From NCBI GenBank assembly GCA_021809545.1, contig JAKAYL010000015.1:1-33864 (forward strand): a stretch of DNA of 33,864 nt. The letters are read 5' to 3'. Below are positions 1-7,567 of the stretch, piece by piece. Under the pieces are notes generated by a model. That model saw only the letters and a list, made by a program, of their open reading frames with translations, searched no databases and was not told where the DNA came from. This DNA is from Thermoplasmata archaeon (GTDB lineage Archaea > Thermoplasmatota > Thermoplasmata > Lutacidiplasmatales > UBA184). Position numbers and translations under genes: made by a program. How positions within the stretch are numbered: position 1 is the stretch's first letter; each line of letters opens with the position of its first letter.

Positions 1-1160
1 TGGCGGATCTCTTCGAACTCGACCATGTCCTGGGTCGTCGAGATGGTCGTCCCGACCTGGGCGTCAGAGAGTCCGATGATGGCGGCGATGTTCCCGGCAG
101 GGACCTCCTCTACCATGAGGCGCTCCGGCCCCATGAAGAGACTGACGTGCTGGACCTTGTTCTTGATCTTCGTGCCCGCGAGGTTGACTTCCATCCCCTT
201 GGCGACCTTGCCGGCGAAGACCCGACCGGTGGCGATCTCCCCGGCGTTGGGGTCGACCGTGATGTCGGTGATCATGAAGGCGAGCGGACCGCTCTCGTTG
301 GTGCTGATCATCGCCTTTCCCACCTCGGAATCCAGCTGGCCCTTCCAGATGTGTGGGATCCGGTACTTCTGGGCGTCGATCGGGTTCGGGAGGTGCCGCA
401 CGACCATGTCGAAGACGACGTCGTTGATCTTCGCCTTCTGGGCGAGAGCCTTGGAGTCTCCGGCCGTGACGCGTTCGTTGATCTCCTTGAACGTCGTCCC
501 GGTCTTTTGCATGTAGGGGAAGCTGATGGCCCAGTTCTCGTAGCCGCTGCCGAAGGCAACGGAGCCGTTCTCGACCTTGACCTGCCAGAGGTTGACGAAC
601 TCCTCGGGCGCCATCTTGCGGATGAGCTCGTTGACCTCCGAGATGATGGTGAGGAACCGCTTCTGCATGCTTTCGGTGGTGAGCTTGAGCTCTTTGATGG
701 CGCGGTCGACCTTGTTGATGAAGAGGACCGGCTTCACCTTCTCGCGCAGGGCCTGCCGGAGCACGGTCTCGGTCTGGGCCATCACACCCTCCACGGCGCA
801 GACGACGACGATCGCCCCGTCCACCACGCGCATGGCGCGGGTGACGTCTCCCCCGAAGTCCACATGGCCCGGGGTGTCGATGAGGTTGATCAGATACTTC
901 TGGTCTTGATAGTCGTGGACGATCGAGACGTCCGCGTTGTTGATGGTGAGTAGGCGGGCCTGTTCCTGCTCGTCGAAGTTCAGGTAGAGCTGCTTTCCGG
1001 CCAGTTCGTTCGAGATCATACCGGCGGCGGCCAGCAGGTTGTCGGAAAGGGTGGTCTTCCCGTGGTGGATGTGGGCCACGATCCCGATGTTGCGGATGTT
1101 CTCCCGCTTGTGCATCATTGCCGGTATGGCTTCTGCGAGCTCGCTTCTTACATGTCCCAT
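1..1160 (-). CDS. fusA: Translation elongation factor 2 (aEF-2), N-terminal part; cut by the window start
   Basis: GTPase that drives translocation on the ribosome. About 386 N-terminal residues are present; the C-terminal domains lie outside the window. The ATG at 1160 has GGAG about 10 nt upstream and gives [13 protein letters not shown]. The G domain is clear: P-loop at residues 29-37, switch I at 69-73, [12 protein letters not shown] (G3), FINKVDR (G4), followed by the start of domain II ([11 protein letters not shown]). It lies 25 nt after rps7 in the normal rps12-rps7-fusA order, so it is the main EF-2 of an str operon. Oddity: the P-loop reads AHIHHGKT (H32) where the family has AHIDHGKT, and switch I reads RLLTI (L70) where the family has RGITI; both codons were read directly from the bases. 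The identification is secure; the effect of these changes is inference. Confidence 0.96.
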   Translation of the reverse strand, partial: MGHVRSELAEAIPAMMHKRENIRNIGIVAHIHHGKTTLSDNLLAAAGMISNELAGKQLYLNFDEQEQARLLTINNADVSIVHDYQDQKYLINLIDTPGHVDFGGDVTRAMRVVDGAIVVVCAVEGVMAQTETVLRQALREKVKPVLFINKVDRAIKELKLTTESMQKRFLTIISEVNELIRKMAPEEFVNLWQVKVENGSVAFGSGYENWAISFPYMQKTGTTFKEINERVTAGDSKALAQKAKINDVVFDMVVRHLPNPIDAQKYRIPHIWKGQLDSEVGKAMISTNESGPLAFMITDITVDPNAGEIATGRVFAGKVAKGMEVNLAGTKIKNKVQHVSLFMGPERLMVEEVPAGNIAAIIGLSDAQVGTTISTTQDMVEFEEIR

Positions 1161-1185
1161 GGTCAGTTTCTCCAGGAGTGACTCA

Positions 1186-1833
1186 TCATCGAGCAGACTG
1201 GGCGATGCGCTCGACCTCGTCCTTCTTGGCGACCGCGAAGGATCCCATGTCCGCCTTGGCGGCGAGATCGATCTCCTTGGCCAGCGCAATGCCGAGGTTC
1301 ATACGAGGTTTCTTCGAGGCCTCGAGGGACCCCATGGCGATGTTCCGAAGGGCCACGCTGAGGCGGCGGGAAGGGGATGTGTCGACGGCGCGGGGGACCG
1401 AGATCCCTCCGAACTGGAGACGTGTGACGACCTCGCGCGGGGCCGCGTTCTCCACGGCGTTGACCAGGAGCTGGAGGGGGTTCGCGCCCGGGTTCGACTT
1501 CGCCAGGATGTCGAACGCATCGCGGACCGCGTTCAGGGCCCGGGCCTTCTTCCCGGTGCGGCGACCGCCCCGCATGAGGTTGTTGGCGAGCCTTTCGACG
1601 ATGTGCATCTTGGCTCGGGAGAAGGGGTGGTTGACGAGCCGTCCCTCGGTGTGGGGCACGTAGACCGGGTCAGCGAAGACGTAGGCTTTGAGCGAGACAT
1701 CGTGGATCTCGACTCCCTCGAAGCTGTACTTGCCGAAGAGCGGTGGGAACGTAAGGGCCGGGCCCGCGGGCTCGGGGGTCTCCGCTTCCGTGGCGGCAAC
1801 CGCTGGGGGGGTACCCTCTTCTTCTGCGCTCAT
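1186..1833 (-). CDS. rps7: Small ribosomal subunit protein uS7 (S7)
   Basis: Ribosomal protein that nucleates assembly of the 30S head and lines the E site. It is 215 residues. The archaeal/eukaryotic S7 core runs from about residue 30 ([15 protein letters not shown]) to the end and contains [27 protein letters not shown] and the C-terminal [15 protein letters not shown]. The first 28 residues are an acidic, Ala/Pro/Glu-rich extension that looks disordered. The ATG at 1833 overlaps the rps12 stop (ATGA), and GGAG lies about 11 nt upstream, so translation is probably coupled to rps12. A longer in-frame reading extends back across rps12 but has no ribosomal protein similarity there. Confidence 0.96.
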   Translation of the reverse strand: MSAEEEGTPPAVAATEAETPEPAGPALTFPPLFGKYSFEGVEIHDVSLKAYVFADPVYVPHTEGRLVNHPFSRAKMHIVERLANNLMRGGRRTGKKARALNAVRDAFDILAKSNPGANPLQLLVNAVENAAPREVVTRLQFGGISVPRAVDTSPSRRLSVALRNIAMGSLEASKKPRMNLGIALAKEIDLAAKADMGSFAVAKKDEVERIAQSAR

Positions 1834-2261
1834 CGTTGCGGTTTCTCCTTCCGTCCGTGCACAAGCTCGTTGAGGGATATGTTGTTTACCTTGATCACCT
1901 TGTACCGGACTCCCGGGACATCCCCGTAGGACCGTCCCATGCGTCCGCCGATGCCCTCGACCAGGACCTCGTCGTGTTCGTCGATGAAATTGATGGCGCC
2001 GTCCCCGACGGCGAAGGCCGTCACCTGACGGCCGTTCTTGATGAGCTGGACCTTGACGCACTTCCGGATGGCGGAGTTGGGCTGCTTCGCCTCGATCCCG
2101 ATCTTCTGGATGACGATGCCACGAGCCTGCGGGGCCCCCTCGAGGGGGTCGGAGCGTTCCTTGAGATGCAGCGTTCGCCGCTTGAAGTAGCGGTCGGACC
2201 ATCGCCGGTCCTTCCGGTTCCGCTTCAGATGACTCGCCGTGTACAGCCCTGGTGGACTCAT
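1830..2261 (-). CDS. rps12: Small ribosomal subunit protein uS12 (S12)
   Basis: Decoding-centre ribosomal protein, 143 residues, the normal archaeal length. It contains the conserved [19 protein letters not shown] segment and the [17 protein letters not shown] segment near the C terminus. It is the first gene of the rps12-rps7-fusA operon. No Shine-Dalgarno sequence precedes the ATG, and a TATA box 25-33 nt upstream predicts a transcript starting within a few bases of it, so the mRNA is probably leaderless. The rpoH-rpoB-rpoA-rpl30e-nusA genes that often precede rps12 in archaea are absent here; a tRNA gene and its neighbours lie upstream instead. Confidence 0.97.
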   Translation of the reverse strand: MSPPGLYTASHLKRNRKDRRWSDRYFKRRTLHLKERSDPLEGAPQARGIVIQKIGIEAKQPNSAIRKCVKVQLIKNGRQVTAFAVGDGAINFIDEHDEVLVEGIGGRMGRSYGDVPGVRYKVIKVNNISLNELVHGRKEKPQR

Positions 2262-2285
2262 GAGCGCCGGGGCAACCTTAGCGCC

Positions 2286-2294
2286 CTATAAAAG
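2286..2294 (-). promoter_or_regulatory. TATA box of the rps12-rps7-fusA operon
   Basis: On the minus strand the sequence reads CTTTTATAG. Its centre is about 29 nt upstream of the rps12 ATG, so transcription should start within a few bases of the start codon. This fits the lack of a ribosome binding site. Confidence 0.7.
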
Positions 2295-2369
2295 ATTATC
2301 TGCTGATTTCTTGGACCACCCGCTCCGGCCCGGTTTTCTCGCCGTGCCAGGGCCCGTAGGCGACGCGGA

Positions 2370-2444
2370 TGGGGCTGCCCGAATTTGAATCGGGGTCCCG
2401 AGGTCCCAAACCTCGAAGGATGGACCAAACTACCCCACAGCCCC
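2370..2444 (-). tRNA. tRNA-Pro (anticodon TGG)
   Basis: Complete cloverleaf on the minus strand: acceptor GGGGCTG/CAGCCCC, D arm with GGTCC in the loop, anticodon stem CGAGG/CCTCG closing loop TTTGGGA (anticodon TGG, G37), and T stem CCCGA/TCGGG with loop TTCAAAT. The discriminator is A at 2370. The next bases are TCC, so CCA is not encoded. There is no intron. The 5' end lies one base after the stop codon of the UPF0179 gene, so the tRNA is probably processed from an egsA-UPF0179-tRNA transcript. Confidence 0.95.
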
Positions 2445-2445
2445 A

Positions 2446-2871
2446 CTATTTCGCCAGGACGATCTTCACGCGCCTGCCGGCCAGGCAGACCTTCTCCTCG
2501 AGGATCTTGGAGACATCGAATTTTCCCTTCCCGTCGAGGGTCGGGCCGGCGCAGTCGTTCCAGTGGGGGCAGTTGAGTATCCCGCAATCGTAGCGGGAGA
2601 CCTCGACAGTGGACCCCTCCACCCGGCCGGGCCCGTCCACGACCAGGGTGCGCGGGACCTGCTCGACCTCGACGACGTTCGCGTCCACCTCCTGCAGTGC
2701 GCACTTGTGCTTCAGGGCCCGGACGGCCCTCACCGCATAGCGGTGGCCCGGCTCGAGCGTGAGGCAGGCGTTGCGGAACTTGCACGGTCCGCAGGGGGTT
2801 GTCGCCCCCATGTAGTTGAAGGCGAATCCATTGTGGGCTTGTCGCTCCGAGATTAGGGTTATTGATGCCAT
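2446..2871 (-). CDS. UPF0179 family protein, probable metal-binding protein
   Basis: A 141-residue protein of the archaea-specific UPF0179 family, whose function is unknown to me. It shows the family pattern of an N-terminal beta strand (ITLISERQA), a first cysteine group CGPCKFRNAC at residues 27-36 and a second group CGILNCPHWNDC near residue 100; another Cys lies in HKCALQ. The spacing suggests an Fe-S cluster or zinc site. It starts 10 nt after the egsA stop with GAGG overlapping that stop, so it is the second gene of an operon. Its TAG stop is separated from tRNA-Pro by one base. Confidence 0.85.
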   Translation of the reverse strand: MASITLISERQAHNGFAFNYMGATTPCGPCKFRNACLTLEPGHRYAVRAVRALKHKCALQEVDANVVEVEQVPRTLVVDGPGRVEGSTVEVSRYDCGILNCPHWNDCAGPTLDGKGKFDVSKILEEKVCLAGRRVKIVLAK

Positions 2872-2881
2872 GGTATTTCCT

Positions 2882-3964
2882 CTAGATCACTCCTGTAACG
2901 TGCGCGAGGCGCTCCGCTGCCTCCCGCGTAAGGCCGCTCGTGCCCAGAATGGTGTACCGTTCGGGGCGGAGGGTGTGGGCATTCATGAGGGCCGTGATGA
3001 TCTCCTCCGCTGTCACCCCCAGCGTCTCAGCTGTCGTGGGGGCCCCAATCTCCTTGAGGACCTGCTGGATCTGCTGCCAGTTCCCACCGTGGAGGTACAT
3101 CATCATGATGGTCCCGACTCCCACCGCCTCCCCGTGGAGAAGGGGGGGTCCGCTGTGGACCCGCGAGAGGGCGTGAGCGAAGAGGTGCTCGGAACCGGAG
3201 GAGGGGCGGGAGGTGCCCGCGACCGCCATGGCGATCCCGCTCATGATGATGGGACGGATGGCGATCCAGACGCTCTCCTCGCTGCCGGGCCGGATGAGGC
3301 TGGCGTGCTCCAGGATCTCCCGGGCCGCGTATTCGGCGAGAGCGGCGGCGGTGCTGGAGAACTCCTCGTTGTGAAGTCGCTGGGCGAGCCGCCAGTCTAA
3401 CACCGCGGTGGTGTTCGAGATGACGTCAGCGCATCCCGCGACCAGGAACCGGAAGGGGGCCGCGAGGATGATCTGCGTGTCCGCGACCACGGCGCTCGGG
3501 ACCGCCGCCTCCACCGAGAAGGACTCGCGCTCCCCTTTGAGGGAGGCCCGGGGAGAGGAGATCCCGTCGTGGGAGGCGGCCGTCGGGACCGAGATAAAGG
3601 AAAGCTTGAGTTGGGAGGCGACAAGCTTGCCGATGTCGATCTTGCTGCCGCCACCGACGGCGACCACGAACCGTCCGCCCCAGTCCCGGACTTCGGAGGC
3701 CAACCGATTGACCTCCTCGAGAGTGGGGTCGCCCGCGACCCACGTCCGGACCTCGAACCCTTCCTTCTTCAGGCCCTCGGCCGTTTGACGGCCGGCGATG
3801 CCCTCGGTGGTCTTGCCGGTGATGAGCACGCAGCGGGAGGACAATCCCAGCGAAGTGGCGACTTCCCCGACCCGGCTCAGTACCCCATGGCCCGCGAGCA
3901 CCGTACGGGGAAAGGTCATGGTCTTGGCCTTTTCGAATACCGGGTGGGCCCGACCTTCCGCCAT
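2882..3964 (-). CDS. egsA: sn-Glycerol-1-phosphate dehydrogenase
   Basis: NAD(P)H-dependent enzyme that reduces dihydroxyacetone phosphate to sn-glycerol-1-phosphate, the backbone of archaeal membrane lipids. It is 360 residues. It shows the iron-containing alcohol dehydrogenase/DHQ synthase fold signatures: GGGSKIDIGK (nucleotide binding), SHDGISSPRASLKG, GCADVISN, SGSEHLFAHAL and LLHGEAVGVGTI; the Asp and two His residues of the metal site lie in the last three. A TTG at 3979 would add five residues, but the ATG at 3964 is preferred because a TATA box about 29 nt upstream predicts a leaderless start there. It leads an operon with UPF0179 and tRNA-Pro. Confidence 0.95.
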   Translation of the reverse strand: MAEGRAHPVFEKAKTMTFPRTVLAGHGVLSRVGEVATSLGLSSRCVLITGKTTEGIAGRQTAEGLKKEGFEVRTWVAGDPTLEEVNRLASEVRDWGGRFVVAVGGGSKIDIGKLVASQLKLSFISVPTAASHDGISSPRASLKGERESFSVEAAVPSAVVADTQIILAAPFRFLVAGCADVISNTTAVLDWRLAQRLHNEEFSSTAAALAEYAAREILEHASLIRPGSEESVWIAIRPIIMSGIAMAVAGTSRPSSGSEHLFAHALSRVHSGPPLLHGEAVGVGTIMMMYLHGGNWQQIQQVLKEIGAPTTAETLGVTAEEIITALMNAHTLRPERYTILGTSGLTREAAERLAHVTGVI

Positions 3965-3986
3965 CTGGGAAAACGGCAATGAGGCG

Positions 3987-3997
3987 TATTATTTAAG
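3987..3997 (-). promoter_or_regulatory. TATA box of egsA
   Basis: The minus strand reads CTTAAATAATA, an AT-rich island in a GC-rich background. Its centre is about 29 nt upstream of the ATG at 3964, which points to a leaderless or nearly leaderless transcript and helps decide the egsA start. Confidence 0.65.
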
Positions 3998-4041
3998 AAA
4001 GCACTCGCCGGAAGTACCCGCTAAGGCTCGCCGAGCGAAGT

Positions 4042-4078
4042 GGGGGGAGGGGAAGGGTTTCTACCCCCCCCCGGGGGG
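4042..4078. repeat. Homopurine/homopyrimidine G and C runs in the intergenic region
   Basis: The plus strand has G6-A-G4-AA-G3 (4042-4057), then TTTCTA, then C9 and G6 (to 4078). The four G runs could form a quadruplex, and G9 on the minus strand can pair with the pyrimidine run after TAGAAA. It lies 9 nt beyond the stop of the large phosphoesterase gene and upstream of the egsA promoter, so it may help end that transcript. No function is proven. Confidence 0.5.
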
Positions 4079-4086
4079 CGGATGCC

Positions 4087-7000
4087 TTACTGGGACGGTG
4101 GCGGGTTGTGGTAGCCCGCTTGGGGCTCGTAGTACTGATCGTACGCAGGTTGCTTGGGTTTCCGGGAACGGGCCACGACCGCAATGACCGCGATGATCAA
4201 CACGGCGATGACGATCAGCATGGCCCAGAACCACCAGGGCGTCGCGGAACTTCCGCTGTTGGATTGGTTGGTACCCTGGGACACCGTGATGTTGGCGAAG
4301 GCGTGGCCAACGTTGCCGCTGCTGTCGGTGACCGTGAGTTCCACCATGTACGGGGTCGAGCGCGGGGTCGTGTACGTGTGGGCGGTCTGGGCATTGACCC
4401 CCGTGGAACCATCCCCGAAGTTCCAGGCGTAGCTGACGTAACTTCCGGAGCCACCCGAGGCGGCGGCGTCGAAGTCGACCGTCAGCGGTGATGAGCCGTT
4501 GACCGGGGAGGCCGCCAGAGCGACCGCCAACTGTCCGCTGATCGTGGGGTTGACCGAGACCGTGAGATGGTAGGGGTTCGCGGAGTGGCCCGCCGAATCG
4601 TTCACGTACATCGTGACCGTGAAGGTTCCGGTAGAGGTGTAGGTGTGAGACACCGTCGATCCACTGCCGGTTTGGCCATCCCCGAAGGACCAGCTGAAGG
4701 TGTACGGCGCCGTCCCTCCCTGGGCACTGCCCGTGAAATCACAGGTCAGTGGGATAGCCCCGGTCGTCGGGGTGGCGGTCGCGGTGGAGGTCAAAGATAC
4801 TGTGCCGTGACAGTTGCCGGTGACCGTGATCGCCGCGAGGGAAGAGGTGGCGGTGTGGCCGGAGCTGTCCGAGACGGTGACCGTGGGGGTATACTGACCC
4901 GCGGTACAGTACTGATTGCTGGGGTTCTGGGAGGCGCTGGTGTTGCCATCCCCGAAGATCCACGAGTAGGAGTAGGTTCCGCTGCCTCCGGCCGCAGTGG
5001 CCGTGAAGCTGACCGTGAGGGGAGCGGCCCCTGAAGTCGCGCTTTCCGTTGCCGTGACACCGAACACCGTGATGGCATCCGTGGCCGTGACCGGTGGAGC
5101 GGGACCCGAGGTCGCCGTGACCGAGACGGTTCCGGTGGCACCTGCCGTGGTCCCAGCGGTGAAGGTGTCCGAGGTGCCGGTCGTGGAGCTCAGGCTCCCG
5201 AGGGACGCCGCGGAGAGGCTCCAAGTGTAAGTGATGCCCGAACTCATGTTGTTCCCGTACTGGTCCTTGGCCTGGGCGTTGAAGGTCGTCGTGGACCCCT
5301 CTCCCAGAGTGAGGGACGTGGACGGAGAGATGGTCACGGAGGTTAGCGTGGGCGGAGAGTTGGTGATCGAAATGGTCGCGCAGGAGGGCCCTTTGGTAGT
5401 TCCAGAATACGTGCCGTTGACGCAGATCGTGACGTTACCTGTCGTCGTGCCCGCCGTGAAGGTCACCGCAGTGCCGGTGGACGCGTTCAAGCTACCCAGC
5501 GCGGTGCTCGACAGGGTCCAATTGAAGGTGGTCGACGAGGTGAGTGAACCACCATTGGTGCCGAGCGAGGTTGCCCCGAAGGCCTTGGTGCCACTAGGGT
5601 TGACCCCCACAGTACCGGTCGGGGAGATCGCAACCGAGGCCAGCGACACGGTTGTACTAACGGTCGTGGGATCGGATGCTTGTTTCACAAGACTATTGTA
5701 GCTGGCATTGACGTAGATGTTCCCGGTCACGGCGCTCGTTCCCGCGGTGAAGGTGACGGAAGTCCCCGTGGTGGAGCTCAGGCTGCCGAGCGTTGTGGGG
5801 GAGTAGGACCACGTGTAGGTAACCCCGCTCGTTATCGGACTTCCGGAGGTGTCCAGAGCCGAGGCCGTGAGCGTGGTAGTTGAGCTGGAGGCGGCGTTGA
5901 GCGGGTTGGGGGAGATCGAGGCGCTCGCCAAGGTCTGCGTGGTGTTGGTAACCCCGGTGTTGCAGTAGGCTGCGTTGGCGCCAGCGCACTTCCAGAGCGG
6001 CTCCAGGGGATTCCCTTCGGCCAGGTAGTCGTTCTGGATCATCGGGAACTGGTTCTTGGAAGGTGCGACGCCCCCAAGGTAGAAGGACGTCGGGTTCACA
6101 TTCATCTCGACCCGCTCCATCACGGCGAGGACGTTCGAGGTGTTGAAGGTCTGGTGGACTACGTAGCCACAGGAGCTGTAGGTGGCCGCGATCCCGCAGG
6201 TAGACGGGGCACCCCCGGTCTTCTCCACGGTGTGCGGGGCGACCATGACGAAGGGAAGGCGGCGGCCACTGTTCACGTGGTCGACCCCGTTCTGGCCGTT
6301 CTGGGTGTCGTCCTCAGTGATGGCGATGACGGTGTTCTTGCTGTAAGTCGTGGAATTCTCGATGGTCCCGACGACCGAGCTCATCGCCGCGTCGTTCCAC
6401 TGGATGCAAACGGACTGGGTCTGGCCGCAGTTGCCTCCGGGGTGATCATCGAAGAGCTCAACGAAGGTGTAGGTCGGGAGGCCGTAGTCCGCGACGTAGG
6501 CCTTGAAGGAGTTGGAAACGTAGGAGTCCAGGAAGGGGTTCGGGGCCGATCCCGAACAGGCGTACTGGCATTGCCAGAGCATCTGGGGGACTCCGGTCAC
6601 GGTATTGACGGCCGGGGGCATGTCGGGACTGCCGCTTGTGGTGTTGTACCACCAGCCGTTCGAGCAGCCAGTGACAACTTGGAGGGCACTCTGCGAGTCT
6701 CCCGGGATTGCCGAGGAGGACGCGAGTGTGCAACCCGGGCTGGAGAGCTCCCAGATGATGTCCCCATCGGAGAGGAAGGGTGGGGTTGTCTTGGATTGCG
6801 GAATGTTCGTCCCCAGGAAGCGGTCGAAGATCGAGCCTCCCGTGGTATCGTAGCTCTGGGAGCCGCTGTCGGAAGCCCAGGCACAGCTGCCGGACCTGAC
6901 ATTGGAGGCATTGTAGATCCCCCACTCCGTGGTCGCTCCCGTCCCCTCGACGCCGCCCGGCGCGCAGCTGTCGGTCGAGCCCCAACTGTTGGCCGTGAAA

Positions 7001-7461
7001 AGGTAAGCGTGGGCCTGGGCCGAGTACGGGTCGATGGAGGAGTACATGTTGTCGAAGACCGCATAGTTGCGGGCGAGGTGGTGCAGATTCGGGGTCAGGA
7101 GCTGATCCCCGCTGGGCGCGGTTTCGGTAGCTGAGGTTCCCGAGGTGGGGCTGGTGTAGGACTGGCCCCCATTGCAGGTGTCGTTGATGGTCAATGAGCA
7201 GTCCCCAAGATAGTCATCGAAGACATGGTTCTCGCGGACGATGTAAACGAAATGCGTGAGGTTCGTGGGGAACTCGGGAAGATTTCCACTCGCAAGCTTG
7301 GAGTAATTAAACGCCGGCTGCGAGGGAGCCGTCAACTTCTCTTGCAGTACGGGTCCGGACGAAGTCAGGGGGATTGCGAATCCAATAGCCCCCCCAGACA
7401 GCACCAGAATCGCACCCAACACTACGGCGAAACTCCCCCATTGTCTTACGGTAACGCGCAT
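4087..7461 (-). CDS. Secreted phosphoesterase with Ig-like and PKD repeats and C-terminal membrane anchor
   Basis: Large surface protein, 1124 residues. Layout: signal peptide or N-terminal anchor at about 9-31; phosphoesterase domain of the phospholipase C/acid phosphatase (AcpA-like, PF04185) type at about 65-480, with the metal-site motif VRENHVFDDY (E77, N78, H79), later TEDDTQNG (383-390) and GVDHV with H395; three Ig-like repeats at about 509-795, each with a TWS..LGSL.....GT...FTAGT pattern; three PKD domains at about 800-1060, each with an FGDG motif; one transmembrane helix near 1078-1098; and a short basic then Pro/Tyr-rich tail. Many N-x-S/T sites suggest glycosylation outside the cell. 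The ATG at 7461 is preferred over the adjacent TTG; GAGG lies about 5 nt upstream. The substrate is unknown; phosphate scavenging or phospholipid cleavage are possible. Confidence 0.87.
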   Translation of the reverse strand: MRVTVRQWGSFAVVLGAILVLSGGAIGFAIPLTSSGPVLQEKLTAPSQPAFNYSKLASGNLPEFPTNLTHFVYIVRENHVFDDYLGDCSLTINDTCNGGQSYTSPTSGTSATETAPSGDQLLTPNLHHLARNYAVFDNMYSSIDPYSAQAHAYLFTANSWGSTDSCAPGGVEGTGATTEWGIYNASNVRSGSCAWASDSGSQSYDTTGGSIFDRFLGTNIPQSKTTPPFLSDGDIIWELSSPGCTLASSSAIPGDSQSALQVVTGCSNGWWYNTTSGSPDMPPAVNTVTGVPQMLWQCQYACSGSAPNPFLDSYVSNSFKAYVADYGLPTYTFVELFDDHPGGNCGQTQSVCIQWNDAAMSSVVGTIENSTTYSKNTVIAITEDDTQNGQNGVDHVNSGRRLPFVMVAPHTVEKTGGAPSTCGIAATYSSCGYVVHQTFNTSNVLAVMERVEMNVNPTSFYLGGVAPSKNQFPMIQNDYLAEGNPLEPLWKCAGANAAYCNTGVTNTTQTLASASISPNPLNAASSSTTTLTASALDTSGSPITSGVTYTWSYSPTTLGSLSSTTGTSVTFTAGTSAVTGNIYVNASYNSLVKQASDPTTVSTTVSLASVAISPTGTVGVNPSGTKAFGATSLGTNGGSLTSSTTFNWTLSSTALGSLNASTGTAVTFTAGTTTGNVTICVNGTYSGTTKGPSCATISITNSPPTLTSVTISPSTSLTLGEGSTTTFNAQAKDQYGNNMSSGITYTWSLSAASLGSLSSTTGTSDTFTAGTTAGATGTVSVTATSGPAPPVTATDAITVFGVTATESATSGAAPLTVSFTATAAGGSGTYSYSWIFGDGNTSASQNPSNQYCTAGQYTPTVTVSDSSGHTATSSLAAITVTGNCHGTVSLTSTATATPTTGAIPLTCDFTGSAQGGTAPYTFSWSFGDGQTGSGSTVSHTYTSTGTFTVTMYVNDSAGHSANPYHLTVSVNPTISGQLAVALAASPVNGSSPLTVDFDAAASGGSGSYVSYAWNFGDGSTGVNAQTAHTYTTPRSTPYMVELTVTDSSGNVGHAFANITVSQGTNQSNSGSSATPWWFWAMLIVIAVLIIAVIAVVARSRKPKQPAYDQYYEPQAGYHNPPPSQ

Positions 7462-7494
7462 CAATCCTCGCGACTTTTTTGGCCAAGAGTCGAT

Positions 7495-7504
7495 GTTATT
7501 TAAC
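7495..7504 (-). promoter_or_regulatory. TATA box of the phosphoesterase gene
   Basis: The minus strand reads GTTAAATAAC, centred about 39 nt upstream of the ATG at 7461. It predicts a leader of roughly 13 nt, enough to hold the GAGG ribosome binding site. Confidence 0.55.
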
Positions 7505-7567
7505 CTTGGCTATGGCAAGTCATAGCTCACCTCCGTCTCCGGAGATGTGCCTCCTTAACAGTGCATC

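Noticed and set aside
147-953. Long plus-strand reading opposite fusA
   Set aside because: It is the antisense shadow of EF-2; its composition (Asp/Val/Leu/His-rich) is typical for reading the complement of a GC-rich gene and it has no family motif.
1186-2202. 338-residue reading across rps12 and rps7
   Set aside because: Its first part is the wrong frame of rps12. uS7 starts at the ATG at 1833 with its own ribosome binding site.
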